A program made the translations under genes and the position numbers. 64,000 nt of DNA from Desulfosporosinus fructosivorans. GTDB lineage: Bacteria > Bacillota > Desulfitobacteriia > Desulfitobacteriales > Desulfitobacteriaceae. Of this stretch, positions 1 to 10,400 are shown in pieces. Each line of letters begins with the position of its first letter. The stretch's first letter is position 1. The DNA lies in assembly GCF_004766045.1 (NCBI RefSeq), contig NZ_SPQQ01000005.1, positions 248,001 through 312,000 of the forward strand, written 5' to 3'. The notes below the pieces were generated by a model that had not been told where the DNA came from, ran no database searches, and saw nothing but the letters and a program-made list of their open reading frames with translations.

Positions 1-15
1 TCATATTATAGTCAT

Positions 16-3000
16 TCAACGATAAATTTCTTTTTTCGTTTGCTGAATTGGGGATACAGTTTTTTTAGTATTCCTGCTGAACTTTTTCCTCAGATCATCC
101 AGCAGAGAATAGACTACAGGAACAATAAAGAGTGTTAATATCGTGGAAGTAATCAACCCACCAATGACTGCATGCCCCATTGGCGCACGCATCTCTGCCC
201 CGGATCCTGTTCCAGTGGCAACGGGAATCATACCGAAGATCATGGCCAGAGTCGTCATGAGAATAGGTCTTAACCGGACGGCACCTGCTTCAATCAAAGA
301 CTCTTTGACACTAAGTCCTTCATTCCTTTTCTGCTTTGTAAAGTCAATTAGCAGAATACCATTCTTTGCTACCAGTCCCATCAGAAGAATGATACCAATG
401 AGGGACAATATGCTGAGTTCACTGCCCGCGATATACAGTCCAAGAATAGCACCAATAAGCGCCATTGGCAGAGAGAACATAATGGCAATGGGATCCAAAA
501 AACTTTCAAACTGCATAGCCATTACCAAGAACATGAACATTATACCCATCAAAAGCGCAGTTACAAGGCTACCGAAGCCTTCCTGCATAGTCTCATTCAT
601 TCCTCCAACTTTTATAATAACCCCCGGTGGAATATCCAACTCATTCGTCAGTTTGCTCGTATACATGTTTAGAAAGTCTCCAGTGGCTATTCCTTCAACA
701 TTTGCTGAAAGCTCAATCTGCGTCAATCTATCATATCTATGGATTGTGGAAAACGAAGTGGAAAGGACTTTCTTAGTAACATTGGCAAGCGGTATCTGTC
801 GGTCATCTGAGCCAATTACATAAATACCATCCAGATTATCTAAGCTCTTACGCTGATCGTCTTTCAATGATACCCTCACATTATACCTATCACCTGCCCA
901 CTCAAATTTACCGGCATCTATTCCGTCAAAAAGCGCCTGTATAGTCGCAGCTGCAAGTGATGTATTAACTCCTAGATCAGAAACCTTATCTCTGTCAACC
1001 TCTAATTTTGTTTCCGTTTTGCCAGTTTTGAGATCTAGCGCTACATCTTTGGCATGAGTATCCTGACTCAGTATCTTTTTCGCTTTCAGCGCAAAAGCCT
1101 GCATCGCCTCCGTGTCATTCCCCAGGATAACAAAGGAGACATCTTTACCTTCGTTGGGTCCTAACGAACTTGCTTTTACAGCCAGTTCAATTCCGGAGAT
1201 TTCTTTTAAGTCCTCCCTGATTTCTGAAGCAATCTGTTTAGACGACTTTTCTCTCTCTTGTTTCTCAGTTAATTTTACATAGAGTGATATTTTTTCAGGG
1301 CTAACCGTAGTATAAACATGAGTGACTTCAGGATATTCTTTAATCCTTTTTTCAAGTTCTTTGGCTTTTTCCCCTCCTGCCTGCAGTGTCAAACCAGAGT
1401 CCGTACCCACGCTTATATTTATACCCCCTGCATCAGTGGAGGGGATAAAACTGAAGCCCAGCAAAGGAATCAAGCGCATACTGGCAGCAAAAATTACAAT
1501 AGTAACGATTAGGGTTATAAAACGGTGACCAAGAACCACCTTTAATAATTTAGAATATTTGGTTCCCAGTAAATCAAATTTGTCATTAAACCAGTCTAGA
1601 AAATGACCAACGAAGGTTCTTTTCATCTTTCTCTCAGACTTTAACAATCTGGAAGCCATCATAGGCACTAATGTGAAAGATATAAACAGTGAAACCAGCA
1701 TGCTAAATGCTACGGTGAGTCCAAATTCAATAAAGTATTTTCCGATAATCCCCGTAACCATGGCGATAGGCACAAATACCGCAACCACTGCAAAGGTAGT
1801 TGCCATAACCGCTAATCCAATCTCTGATGTAGCCTCCCGGGCTGCCTGCATGGGTGACTTCCCCATATGTAAGTGCCGGACAATGTTCTCGATTACCACG
1901 ATGGCATCGTCAATCAATAACCCGACCGATAGTGACAGGGCCATCAGTGACATGGTGTTAAGAGAAAAATTCATGACCTTCATGGCAATGAAGGTTGTTA
2001 CAATAGATGTTGGTAAGGAAATTCCACTGATCAAGGTAGTTTCCCATTCCCGTAAAAAGAGGAATACTATAATGACCGCCAGGATACACCCTTCAAGGAT
2101 CGTTTTTACTACTTCGTTGACCGAATCACGTATAGACACAGAATTATCCGCGACGACATCTATCGTTATTCCTTGGGGCAGAACGCCTTTGATAATCTCC
2201 AATTGTTTTTTTACGTTATCCGAGACAAGCACTGTATTAGAACCAGACTGTTTAACAATATCGACCCCTATGGCCTCTTTACCATCATAATAAGAAATAC
2301 TGTCCTTATCTTTAATTCCGTCTGATACCGTTGCTACATCACGAACCTTAATTTCACGGCCTGAACGTACCCCTACTGTAATATTGTAAAAATCCTCTAG
2401 ACTTTTAACTTTGTTATCGGTCCGAAGAGATATTTCACTTTGCCCGTCCGTAACCTTCCCGCCTGGTCTTTCCATGTTACCATTCTGAACACTGGTCACC
2501 ATCTCGGCTGGAGTTAAACCATATGCTGCTAGTTTCTCTAGATCCAGCTTGATCTTTATCTCCCTTTCCTCTTTACCGTATACCTTAACCGAGCCAACAC
2601 CGCTTACGGTATAAAGACTCTTTATGAGGACATCATCCACGATCTTGGAGATGGCGCGATTATCCATGGTACCGCTTACTGCGAGTGATAATATTGGCGT
2701 TGCTGAGAAATCATATTTTGCAATAATCGGCTCATCGATATCATTAGGGAGGCTTTTCCTTATCGAACTGACTTTATCCCGCACTTCTTGGGCTGCAACA
2801 TCCGGCGATTTTGCTAGGTCAAATTCAACGATTACGTTGCATACGCCTTCACTGATATTTGTATAAATATGCTTTACACCGGAAATTTGCCCGATAGCTT
2901 CTTCAACTTTCTTGGCCACATTGGTTTCCATCTGGTCGGGCGCAACCCCATGCTGTTCAATGGCAACAGTTACATAGGGAAAGTCTGCTTGTGGCATGTC

Positions 3001-3105
3001 ATTAATGTTTAATCCTTTATAGCAAAGCATTCCTACAACAATGAATGCTATGATGATAACGGTTATAAATACAGGCCGTTTTGTACTGATATTTGTTATA
3101 AACAT
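16..3105 (-). CDS. RND-type multidrug/solute efflux transporter (AcrB/HAE1-like), system 1
   Basis: Proton-driven inner-membrane pump of the resistance-nodulation-division family; 1029 residues is the usual full length. The N-terminus (MFITNISTKRPVFITVII) is a typical first membrane helix preceding a large extracytoplasmic loop. The second transmembrane block contains DDAIVVIEN, the conserved RND segment with the paired aspartates of the proton relay. A second duplicated half with its own loop and helices follows, ending in a basic tail. It lies 11 bp downstream of an adaptor gene and behind a TetR gene, so the three form one minus-strand operon. No outer-membrane factor (TolC-like) gene is present, as expected if the host has a single membrane. 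Substrate cannot be told from sequence. Confidence 0.93.
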   Translation of the reverse strand: MFITNISTKRPVFITVIIIAFIVVGMLCYKGLNINDMPQADFPYVTVAIEQHGVAPDQMETNVAKKVEEAIGQISGVKHIYTNISEGVCNVIVEFDLAKSPDVAAQEVRDKVSSIRKSLPNDIDEPIIAKYDFSATPILSLAVSGTMDNRAISKIVDDVLIKSLYTVSGVGSVKVYGKEEREIKIKLDLEKLAAYGLTPAEMVTSVQNGNMERPGGKVTDGQSEISLRTDNKVKSLEDFYNITVGVRSGREIKVRDVATVSDGIKDKDSISYYDGKEAIGVDIVKQSGSNTVLVSDNVKKQLEIIKGVLPQGITIDVVADNSVSIRDSVNEVVKTILEGCILAVIIVFLFLREWETTLISGISLPTSIVTTFIAMKVMNFSLNTMSLMALSLSVGLLIDDAIVVIENIVRHLHMGKSPMQAAREATSEIGLAVMATTFAVVAVFVPIAMVTGIIGKYFIEFGLTVAFSMLVSLFISFTLVPMMASRLLKSERKMKRTFVGHFLDWFNDKFDLLGTKYSKLLKVVLGHRFITLIVTIVIFAASMRLIPLLGFSFIPSTDAGGINISVGTDSGLTLQAGGEKAKELEKRIKEYPEVTHVYTTVSPEKISLYVKLTEKQEREKSSKQIASEIREDLKEISGIELAVKASSLGPNEGKDVSFVILGNDTEAMQAFALKAKKILSQDTHAKDVALDLKTGKTETKLEVDRDKVSDLGVNTSLAAATIQALFDGIDAGKFEWAGDRYNVRVSLKDDQRKSLDNLDGIYVIGSDDRQIPLANVTKKVLSTSFSTIHRYDRLTQIELSANVEGIATGDFLNMYTSKLTNELDIPPGVIIKVGGMNETMQEGFGSLVTALLMGIMFMFLVMAMQFESFLDPIAIMFSLPMALIGAILGLYIAGSELSILSLIGIILLMGLVAKNGILLIDFTKQKRNEGLSVKESLIEAGAVRLRPILMTTLAMIFGMIPVATGTGSGAEMRAPMGHAVIGGLITSTILTLFIVPVVYSLLDDLRKKFSRNTKKTVSPIQQTKKEIYR

Positions 3106-3116
3106 CCTTTGTCCCC

Positions 3117-4277
3117 CTATTCTGAAACCACCGTGATCTCATCACCCTCTTGAAGCATGTTCAGGTTTGTAGATATAATTGATTCATTTCCTTGAAGTCC
3201 TGATTTGATCTCTGCCTGATTATTTACTAAGTTTCCAACAGTTACTGCAAGTTTTTTTACAATTCCATTATCATTTATGTATACGGAATAGTCGCCTTCC
3301 TTCCCAGTTATGAGCGCTACAGGGATAACAAACTTCTGGACTTTTACATCATCTGTCAGCATTACCTTAGCAAATACCCCCGGTCTTAACGACAACTTCT
3401 CATTATTCAATTGAATCTTCACCTTGAAGGCCCTTGAGGATGGATCGGCAGAGGGGTTGATGCTTTTTACGATACCTTCATAATTATTAGTATCATCTTC
3501 ATTTAGCTTTACCCTAGCCTTTTGTCCTATTTTTATAGTTTGAATTAGAGCTTGGTCTACCTCAATAGCAGCATCTATCACTGAAATATCTTTAACCTTA
3601 CCCAGCACGCTTCCTGGAGCAAGAAACTGTCCAAGACTGACATTTTTTCCGTCCATAACTCCGGTGATTGGAGCTCGGATGATCATATCGGCTAATCCAG
3701 TTTTCAGATTGTCAATATTGGTCTGCGCCGCTTGAATATTAGCTTGACTAGAAGCAATGTCTGCCTTAATCATTTTAAGAGACGTTTCTGCGTTATCCAG
3801 TTCAGCCTGAGCAACAACACCTTGCTGCGCCAGTATTTTTGTCCGATCGTATGAGCGTTGAGTATTTTCTAGGCTCGCCTCCGACTTTTGCAAAGACGCC
3901 TTTGAAACCTCTAACTGACTTTCAGCGGACTTTATCTGATTCTTGATATCTTGATCATCTAAAATTACAAGTGACTCACCCTGTGTGACTTGCTTTCCAT
4001 CATTAAATAAAACACTGATTACCTTTCCGCTGTTCTTCGAACTAACAATTCCTTCCTGATCAGCTTCCAGTGTTGCTTTATAGTGTAACCCTTCGCCTTG
4101 AGCTGCCTTTTGCGGACTGATTACTTGTACTGCGACCTTGTTACTTGCAACTGGTGCCTCACTTTGTTTGTCCTTGGCTAAAAAAGTTGATTGAAATTCA
4201 TTTCCATTAAAAATGGCAACTCCACCTATAAAAATAACGACTATAATTACGATTGAGATCATTCTTTTTTTACTCAT
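3117..4277 (-). CDS. RND periplasmic-adaptor-type (HlyD/MFP) subunit, system 1
   Basis: Membrane-fusion/adaptor protein partnering the RND pump just downstream. I place the start at the ATG at 4277 (MSKKRMISIV), preceded by GGGGTGAAGGT; a longer reading from 4331 would overlap the upstream TetR gene and has no comparable ribosome binding site. Residues ~6-24 form one membrane anchor. The mature part has a lipoyl/barrel-sandwich half-motif, a long alpha-helical hairpin rich in K, Q, S and A (about residues 95-195), a second lipoyl half, and a beta-barrel region (RPGVFAKVML). About 386 residues, normal for the family. It probably shares TetR control with its neighbours. Confidence 0.9.
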   Translation of the reverse strand: MSKKRMISIVIIVVIFIGGVAIFNGNEFQSTFLAKDKQSEAPVASNKVAVQVISPQKAAQGEGLHYKATLEADQEGIVSSKNSGKVISVLFNDGKQVTQGESLVILDDQDIKNQIKSAESQLEVSKASLQKSEASLENTQRSYDRTKILAQQGVVAQAELDNAETSLKMIKADIASSQANIQAAQTNIDNLKTGLADMIIRAPITGVMDGKNVSLGQFLAPGSVLGKVKDISVIDAAIEVDQALIQTIKIGQKARVKLNEDDTNNYEGIVKSINPSADPSSRAFKVKIQLNNEKLSLRPGVFAKVMLTDDVKVQKFVIPVALITGKEGDYSVYINDNGIVKKLAVTVGNLVNNQAEIKSGLQGNESIISTNLNMLQEGDEITVVSE

Positions 4278-4314
4278 ACCTTCACCCCTCATTAGACTGA
4301 ACAAAATCCAATCC

Positions 4315-4929
4315 TTACTTTGTTTTAGCACCTATTCCGTTTAGTATAAAATCAATCATTTTTTTCCTATCAAGGTCTTTCTGATCCTGCGACCAGCAAT
4401 CACCCAGAATATGCACCTTGAATTTACAATAAGCTCCAATCATTTCGGGTATGAAATTTGCCGCAAACTCCCAATCAAATTCCCTGAGAATTCCCTCTGC
4501 AGACCCTTTTTCAAAGTGTTTCCGTAATACATTTACAGATTCCTCTCTATTACTCAAAATCATTTCGTACAACGTTTGCTTTACTTCGCAGCTCATTTCG
4601 AAAAATTCACCAAACACCATGAACTTGAAGAAGAACTCAGTCTCTTCCATCGTTTCCTGAGTAAACTTAATAATTTCGTTTAATATATCCCGCAGCGTAG
4701 TTTTATCCCTAATCCTTCTGTTAATTTCATTAAAGAAATGACCTGTTTTCGTCTTGACTACCTGTATAAACAAATCTTCCTTGTTCTGAAAGTATTCATA
4801 CAGAGTACCTTTTCCAAGTCCTGCCTTCGCTGCGATATCCTTCATGCTGGCATTTGTAAAACCATTCTCACTAAACACTTGAAACGCTGCATTTAATATT
4901 ATTTCCTCTTTGTCTTTCAGCCTGGCCAT
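4315..4929 (-). CDS. TetR/AcrR family transcriptional regulator of RND system 1
   Basis: DNA-binding repressor of about 204 residues. The start is set at the ATG at 4929 (MARLKDKEE), which has CGGAGG eight bases upstream; an upstream in-frame extension lacks that signal. Residues ~9-55 make the TetR helix-turn-helix: [19 protein letters not shown], then [20 protein letters not shown]. The C-terminal ~140 residues are the divergent ligand-binding and dimer domain. First gene of the regulator-adaptor-pump operon. A near-palindromic site lies 22 bp in front of the start, fitting autorepression. Inducer unknown. Confidence 0.9.
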   Translation of the reverse strand: MARLKDKEEIILNAAFQVFSENGFTNASMKDIAAKAGLGKGTLYEYFQNKEDLFIQVVKTKTGHFFNEINRRIRDKTTLRDILNEIIKFTQETMEETEFFFKFMVFGEFFEMSCEVKQTLYEMILSNREESVNVLRKHFEKGSAEGILREFDWEFAANFIPEMIGAYCKFKVHILGDCWSQDQKDLDRKKMIDFILNGIGAKTK

Positions 4930-4950
4930 ATTAACCTCCGTTCCGATAAT

Positions 4951-4966
4951 GTCCGACTGTTCGGTC
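4951..4966. promoter_or_regulatory. Candidate TetR operator upstream of RND system 1
   Basis: The 16-bp site gtccgactgttcggtc has half-sites gtccga and tcggtc that are inverted copies with one mismatch, a shape common for TetR/AcrR-family operators. It lies just upstream of the TetR gene. Binding is inferred, not shown. Confidence 0.55.
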
Positions 4967-5045
4967 AATATAAATATATTGTGTCTCTTTAGACATGTCA
5001 ATATCTTATAGCATAAAGAATAAAATATGCCTTTAAATATATAAA

Positions 5046-5067
5046 AAAAGCACCCTAAAGAGTGCTT
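5046..5067 (-). terminator. Rho-independent terminator (minus strand)
   Basis: Stem aagcac/gtgctt with additional internal pairing, followed on the minus strand by a run of seven T. It sits about 230 bp beyond the stop of the GGDEF gene and before the TetR operon. A second hairpin with perfect 10-bp arms (5151-5160 and 5174-5183) lies between it and the GGDEF gene and lacks a clear T-run. Confidence 0.7.
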
Positions 5068-5299
5068 CATACAGAAGGTTTGTTATACAGCCATCTTGTT
5101 GACACTTTCAGCAAGTCCATTATTAAAAACTTTCTAATATCTAATTATAGCAATAAGCTCCCCATGTGAAGGAGAGCTTATTGTAATTTTAAGAAGGTTG
5201 TGATCAGTGATTACCCATAGGGAATATTACAGGCTTTCGGATGGTACTGGCTCCATCAATTTATTGGGAGTAGTCATAATATGTCCTTGAATTTTCTTT

Positions 5300-6166
5300 T
5301 TAGGCGATTTCATCTCCAAGCTGAATTTCTGCCATGGAAAGTGTTGCGTTAGTCTTTTTAGCTTCTGTTGACCTTAGACTCGCAATATTTATCAGTTGCT
5401 CCATTGTGTGCCATGGATCATCAGCACGTTCTTCATGCCGCCGTCCCCCAACTACTCCTGCTGAAATACTTATCTCTATTCCACAAGTAAAGCTGTGCCG
5501 ACCTATAATATCCGCTAAATAGTAAGCTAAAGCTGCACCTGTGTCCATGTGTGCTGGTAATAAAATAGCAAATTCATCCCCTCCAAAACGGCACAAAAAG
5601 GCCTCCGAAGGAGCATTTTCTCTTAACAGTTTGCTCACTTCGATTAAAATATTGTCCCCTACTGTATGTCCGAAAGTTTTATCGATTAAACCGAAATTGT
5701 TTATGTCAAAAAAAAGAATACTAATTTCTTGCTTATTTTCAAGTAGTCGAACGCCATGATAATATATGTAATCACTCTTATAAAGACCAGTCAATGAATC
5801 AATATGAGATCCTAGTTGAATCTCGAGCAGGTTTCGAGGTAGAATACCGGATAATATACCTTTTTCTTCTACTAAGAAGACATCTAAACCGGTCTCGTCA
5901 AAGAGTTCTTTGGCTTGCCAAAGCGGCATTTCTGCAGGAACTGTGACCGGTTTCCCTCGCATAGCATCTGCAATGATTCGATTGGGATGTGTTCTCAGGA
6001 GCTCCTTGTAGGTTATTACTCCAACCAGATTACCTTCATCCATTACCGGACAACAACCATATTCTATTTCCAATAATAATGTCCTTATCTTTGAAACTCC
6101 ATCCAATACATCCACTGCGTAGAATTCTTTAGAATAAATATGTTCAACTCGCCTAATATTAATCAT
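5300..6166 (-). CDS. Diguanylate cyclase with tandem CBS domains (CBS-CBS-GGDEF)
   Basis: Makes cyclic di-GMP from two GTP. Residues ~5-115 form a CBS pair (for example CPVMDEGNLVGVITYKELL), a module that commonly binds adenine nucleotides. Residues ~122-280 are a GGDEF domain opening with DSLTGLY and carrying an intact RFGGDEFAILLP active loop, so the enzyme looks catalytically competent. I see no RxxD inhibitory motif immediately before the active site. No membrane segment, so cytoplasmic. It overlaps the upstream gene by four bases (ATGA), indicating translational coupling. Inference: converts nucleotide status into c-di-GMP. Confidence 0.9.
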   Translation of the reverse strand: MINIRRVEHIYSKEFYAVDVLDGVSKIRTLLLEIEYGCCPVMDEGNLVGVITYKELLRTHPNRIIADAMRGKPVTVPAEMPLWQAKELFDETGLDVFLVEEKGILSGILPRNLLEIQLGSHIDSLTGLYKSDYIYYHGVRLLENKQEISILFFDINNFGLIDKTFGHTVGDNILIEVSKLLRENAPSEAFLCRFGGDEFAILLPAHMDTGAALAYYLADIIGRHSFTCGIEISISAGVVGGRRHEERADDPWHTMEQLINIASLRSTEAKKTNATLSMAEIQLGDEIA

Positions 6167-6636
6167 AAATCAATAGATTTGCTGATGTGTACAGTTATAT
6201 TGACATGAGCTTTGATAATCGTAGTTTCATCAACAATCTTCCCTCCTTCCTCTAAAATGAACTCACATAATTTATCTTCGGGGATCATGTTCATCAGAGC
6301 ATTACGTACTACTATGGCTTCTATGACTGGGTGATCAACTTTAATGATCTTATATTGATCTGGGCTAAGGACATCAACCATCCTTTTTAATGCCTCAGGT
6401 CCTATAGGTGCATTACGACCCACAATGACAACGTCTTGCATGGGAGGCATTTCAAATTCGGTCAGATTCATTTGGATTTCCGCTTTTTTGGCTTCTTTCA
6501 TGACGTTCGCGTTAGACCTCCGTTTTTTTTGATATATAATAACTAGTTTGTCCAAAATAGTCATTTGATAGTTCTTCGAAAAAGCACCGCGCCTCATCTC
6601 TACATGCCCAATAAAACGAGTTAAATCCTGCATCAA
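6163..6636 (-). CDS. Hypothetical protein, coupled to the CBS-GGDEF cyclase
   Basis: I do not recognise the family. About 157 residues, soluble. The N-terminal ~50 residues are basic (YQKKRRSNANVMKEAKKAE); the rest is acidic and mixed alpha/beta (PPMQDVVIVGRNAPIGPEAL). The start is uncertain: TTG at 6636 or the adjacent ATG at 6633, both with a weak ribosome site. The stop overlaps the cyclase start by four bases, so the two proteins are probably made together and may act together. No catalytic motif seen. Confidence 0.6.
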   Translation of the reverse strand: MMQDLTRFIGHVEMRRGAFSKNYQMTILDKLVIIYQKKRRSNANVMKEAKKAEIQMNLTEFEMPPMQDVVIVGRNAPIGPEALKRMVDVLSPDQYKIIKVDHPVIEAIVVRNALMNMIPEDKLCEFILEEGGKIVDETTIIKAHVNITVHISKSIDL

Positions 6637-7436
6637 ATCTACATATGTCTCTTTAAGAAGGAAAACAGAGCTCCTTCGATGTTTCTTACTGCAGCATTTC
6701 AGTTAATATCGACTTATTGCTTTATGTTACACCACTACAATTGATAATCCCACAAATTTTGTTCGACATATTTTGCATAAAGCGAAAAACTGCTCAGCTG
6801 TTCACAACACTTTTAACTTAATACTATTAAACACACACTTTATCTTTGGCTCTATATTAATTAATTTGTCATTGTTGCCTCAGTAATCGTTACCCAAAGC
6901 ATGGTATTTGTAGAAATCTATTTTCATCGCATCCCCCCTTGCAGAAAGTTTTAACACCAAATATTATAAGCTTTACATTGGCGGATTGCGGTGTTGTTCA
7001 GCAAATTGTTCCGCAAAAGAACAAATCAATTATATCACTTCCATCACGGCTTTTCCGTAAGGTTAAGCCGTTCTTTTATTGGAAACACGAAAATTTAGGG
7101 CAACAAAAAATCTAGGGTCATTCATGATTCTTGCAACAGTAGCAATCTTAAGTAAACAGGCATACTTTATCCTAGGTTTGGATACCAAAGCGTTTTGGGC
7201 AATACGTAGCAGCTAACGTTAAAAAATGTAAATAGTAATTGTTTGCTCTTTCCCGTTTTTGAAATGGCGTCGCATTCTAGCAGTACTATCGTAAATTCTT
7301 ATTTGAATCTAAATGCCATTCGGCTGTCCTCGACACTGAAAACGCTTGTCCAGGGTTCCAGACCCTCGTTTTGGTCAAGAAATTGACCGTATTAGCTACT
7401 GAATAATTTATACAAAAGTATATAAACTGAGAGGAC
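6637..7436. other. Long AT-rich intergenic region between divergent genes
   Basis: Eight hundred bases without a convincing gene on either strand. It must hold the promoters of the divergent 157-residue gene and the oxidase fusion gene. A short hairpin (acggctt 7046-7052 with aagccgt 7065-7071) followed by tcttttatt looks like a plus-strand terminator without a gene before it. Another nested hairpin occupies about 7339-7375, upstream of the fusion gene. I could not identify a sigma-K or sigma-E promoter with confidence. Confidence 0.5.
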
Positions 7437-10400
7437 GTGCTTATCTTGGAACAAGAAGGATTAACAGGTAAGGTTATATGGCCTTGTGATCCAGAGTATG
7501 AACAAGCTAGACAAGAGTACAACAGAGCTATAGATGAATATCCTATAGCAATTGTCTATTGCTATCATAATCAGGATGTAGCCAATGCCATTCTTTGGTC
7601 GGAAAAAAATCAAGTAAGACTTCGCATTCGTTCAGGGGGACACAACTACGCAGGCTATTCAACCGGAACGGAGAAACTGGTAATCGACACGACACTAGTG
7701 AATCATATAGAAATAGATACTCTTAAGGACGTAGTAAAGGTACAAGCAGGAGCTAGGCTTAGAAAATTATATGAAATACTATATGAATACGGATATGCAT
7801 TTCCGGGAGGTACTTGTCCTACAGTAGCAATTTCCGGATTGGTTTTAGGTGGAGGAATAGGTTTATCTACCCGCTACTTGGGACTTACCATTGACAGCTT
7901 GATTGAAGCAGAAATGGTGGATGCCAAAGGAAATATATTAATAGCTAATCACAACTGCAATCCAGATTTGTTTTGGGCATTACGAGGAGCAGGAGGAGGA
8001 AATTTCGGGGTTGTCACTTCCTTCACGTTCGCCTTAAAAAAGAAAATAGATAAAATAACGCTTATTCAACTGAAGTGGAACAACAATCAACCTGCTAGGC
8101 TCAGCTTTTTGAGTGTATGGCAAGAATGGTTAGAAGATTTGGATAGAAGAATGAGTGCATTTGGCAGAGTATATAAACAAGGGGCATTAATGTTTGCTTT
8201 CTTCTATGGAAGCCCCGCTGAAGCCAGAAGACTATTAGAGCCTATCCTAAGTATACCGGGGATTACTTTTGAAAGTATCGAGTATGTTGATTTTATTGAT
8301 GCTGTAAGCACCATAGGAAACACATATCCGAAAAGTGAGAAATTCACGGACACAGGAAGATTTATGTATAAGCATCTTTCCGACCATGAATTAGGTGAAA
8401 TCATAGAAATAATCGATAAAGCCCCTACGGATTATAATTCCTTTGTTAAAGTTTATTCATTAGGCGGAGCAGTAAGTGATGTTATGAAGAATAATACTGC
8501 TTTTTATTATAGGAAGGCAAACTATATTATGGCCATTTCGTCAAGCTGGGAAGAGAATGATGAAGCGTCAATCAACAAGGAATGGGTAGCAGAGGGCTTT
8601 TTATATATTGAGAAGCTTACTTTAGGTTCATATGTGAACTTTCCGTATACTAAACTAAAGGATTACCAAATGGCTTATTATGGTCAATACGTGAACGTTT
8701 TGCAAGACATCAAGACTAAGTATGATCCAAGTAATGTATTCAGTTTTCCTCAAAGTATTAATCCTTCACAAAACCCAGCTACGGAATTATTCACTGCTGA
8801 CCTAAAGCGCCCCTACTCTGTTAGCAATAAAGAAGATAAGTCGGTAGGTGAGGGTGAAAGCGACCTAGAGGAAACTCATTTAAATGGAGCCGAGAGTTTA
8901 GCGCCTAATCCCCTTGATCCGACAACTATTCCGAAGTTTGTAAACCGATTTTTTGTCCCGCCTGTCTTTATGCCAACAGTTGTAAAGCACTCGATTAGCT
9001 GTAAAATAAAAAGCCACGACTATAATGTGACAGTCAGCCAGTTCACCCAGCAAATTCTACCAGAAGGTTTTCCTGAAACAACCGTATGGGGTTATGGCGG
9101 CAAAGTCAGGATTCCTGAAACGGATGAGATCATACCTGATTTCAAGTCTACACCTGGTCCAACGTTTGAGGCCAAAAGACACATTCCCATCAATGTGCAA
9201 TGGAGCAACAACCTAACTGAACCACATCCGTTAGCGGTAGATCCTACGCTACACTGGGCTGACCCGAATAAAATGGGCATGCCTATGCCCCCCTTCCCAA
9301 CGTTCCCCTCAGGATTTCCTTTAGCCCAAAGCCCCGTGCCAATGGTTCCTCACTTGCACGGCGGGGAGATTGAATCATCTTCTGATGGGTACCCTGAAGC
9401 TTGGTTTACTGCCGGGGAAGCTGAAATTGGACCTGCTTTTGTTAAATCCCTTTATCATTACGTTAATGAGCAGGAACCGACCACTATGTGGTATCATGAC
9501 CATACGTTAGGTATGACTCGCCTGAATGTCATGATGGGACTCGCCGGTTTCTATTTATTACGCGACCCTCAAAATCACCTCGATGAAAAGCATTCCGTGC
9601 TTCCGCAGGGCAAATATGAGATACCCATGGTCATCCAAGACAGGTCCTTCTTTGACGACGGCTCCTTGGCGTATCCCAGTAATGGACTCGTTCCGAATGT
9701 TCATCCCTACTGGATACCAGGGTTTTTAGGTAATACGATTATGGTAAATGGCAAGGTATGGCCCAATTTGGATGTCGAACCCAGGCAATACCGTTTTCGA
9801 ATTTTGAACGGATCTAATGATCGTTTCTATAATATGGCCTTCTCAAATCAGATGCCATTTGTGCAAATTGGCACAGATGGTGGCTACCTGCCGAAACCTG
9901 TTCAGCTCGACTCCTTGCTCATTGCTCCTAGCGAAAGAGTTGACATCCTTATAGACTTCTCCCAGCTAACACCCGGCACCAAATTAATTATGACTAATAC
10001 TGCCAATGCTCCGTTCCCTAATGGGAATCCACCTGATCCCCAGACAACGGGACAGATTATGCAGTTTACTGTGCTGAACAAACCCGCTGTCGTACCCCCA
10101 CCATTGCCAAAAATCTTGAATATTCTATACCCACTCAAACGTGACAGCAAAAAACGAACCCTGACTCTTAATCTGGTTCTAGGCCCCACGGGACCCTTAG
10201 AATTTCTGCTGGACGGTCAGAAATGGCATATGCCGACCTCCGAACTACCCTTAGTAGGATCTACCGAGGACTGGCAAATCGTTAACCTAACGGGAGGGGC
10301 TCATCCGATTCACATCCACTTAATTCAGTTCCGGTTGATCAGTCGTCAGGGCTTTTTGGTTAACAAATATAGGAGCGATTGGTTAGCCCTAAACGGTGAG

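Noticed and set aside
143..2866. Several plus-strand open frames opposite the first RND gene
   Set aside because: They are antisense to a full-length, well-conserved pump gene, have no ribosome sites and no recognisable domains.
4278..4331. Longer start for the adaptor gene of RND system 1
   Set aside because: Would overlap the TetR gene and lacks a ribosome site, while ATG 4277 has a good one and begins directly before the membrane anchor.
7046..7080. Terminator-like hairpin in the 6.6-7.4 kb gap as evidence for a hidden gene
   Set aside because: No open frame with a ribosome site precedes it on the plus strand.
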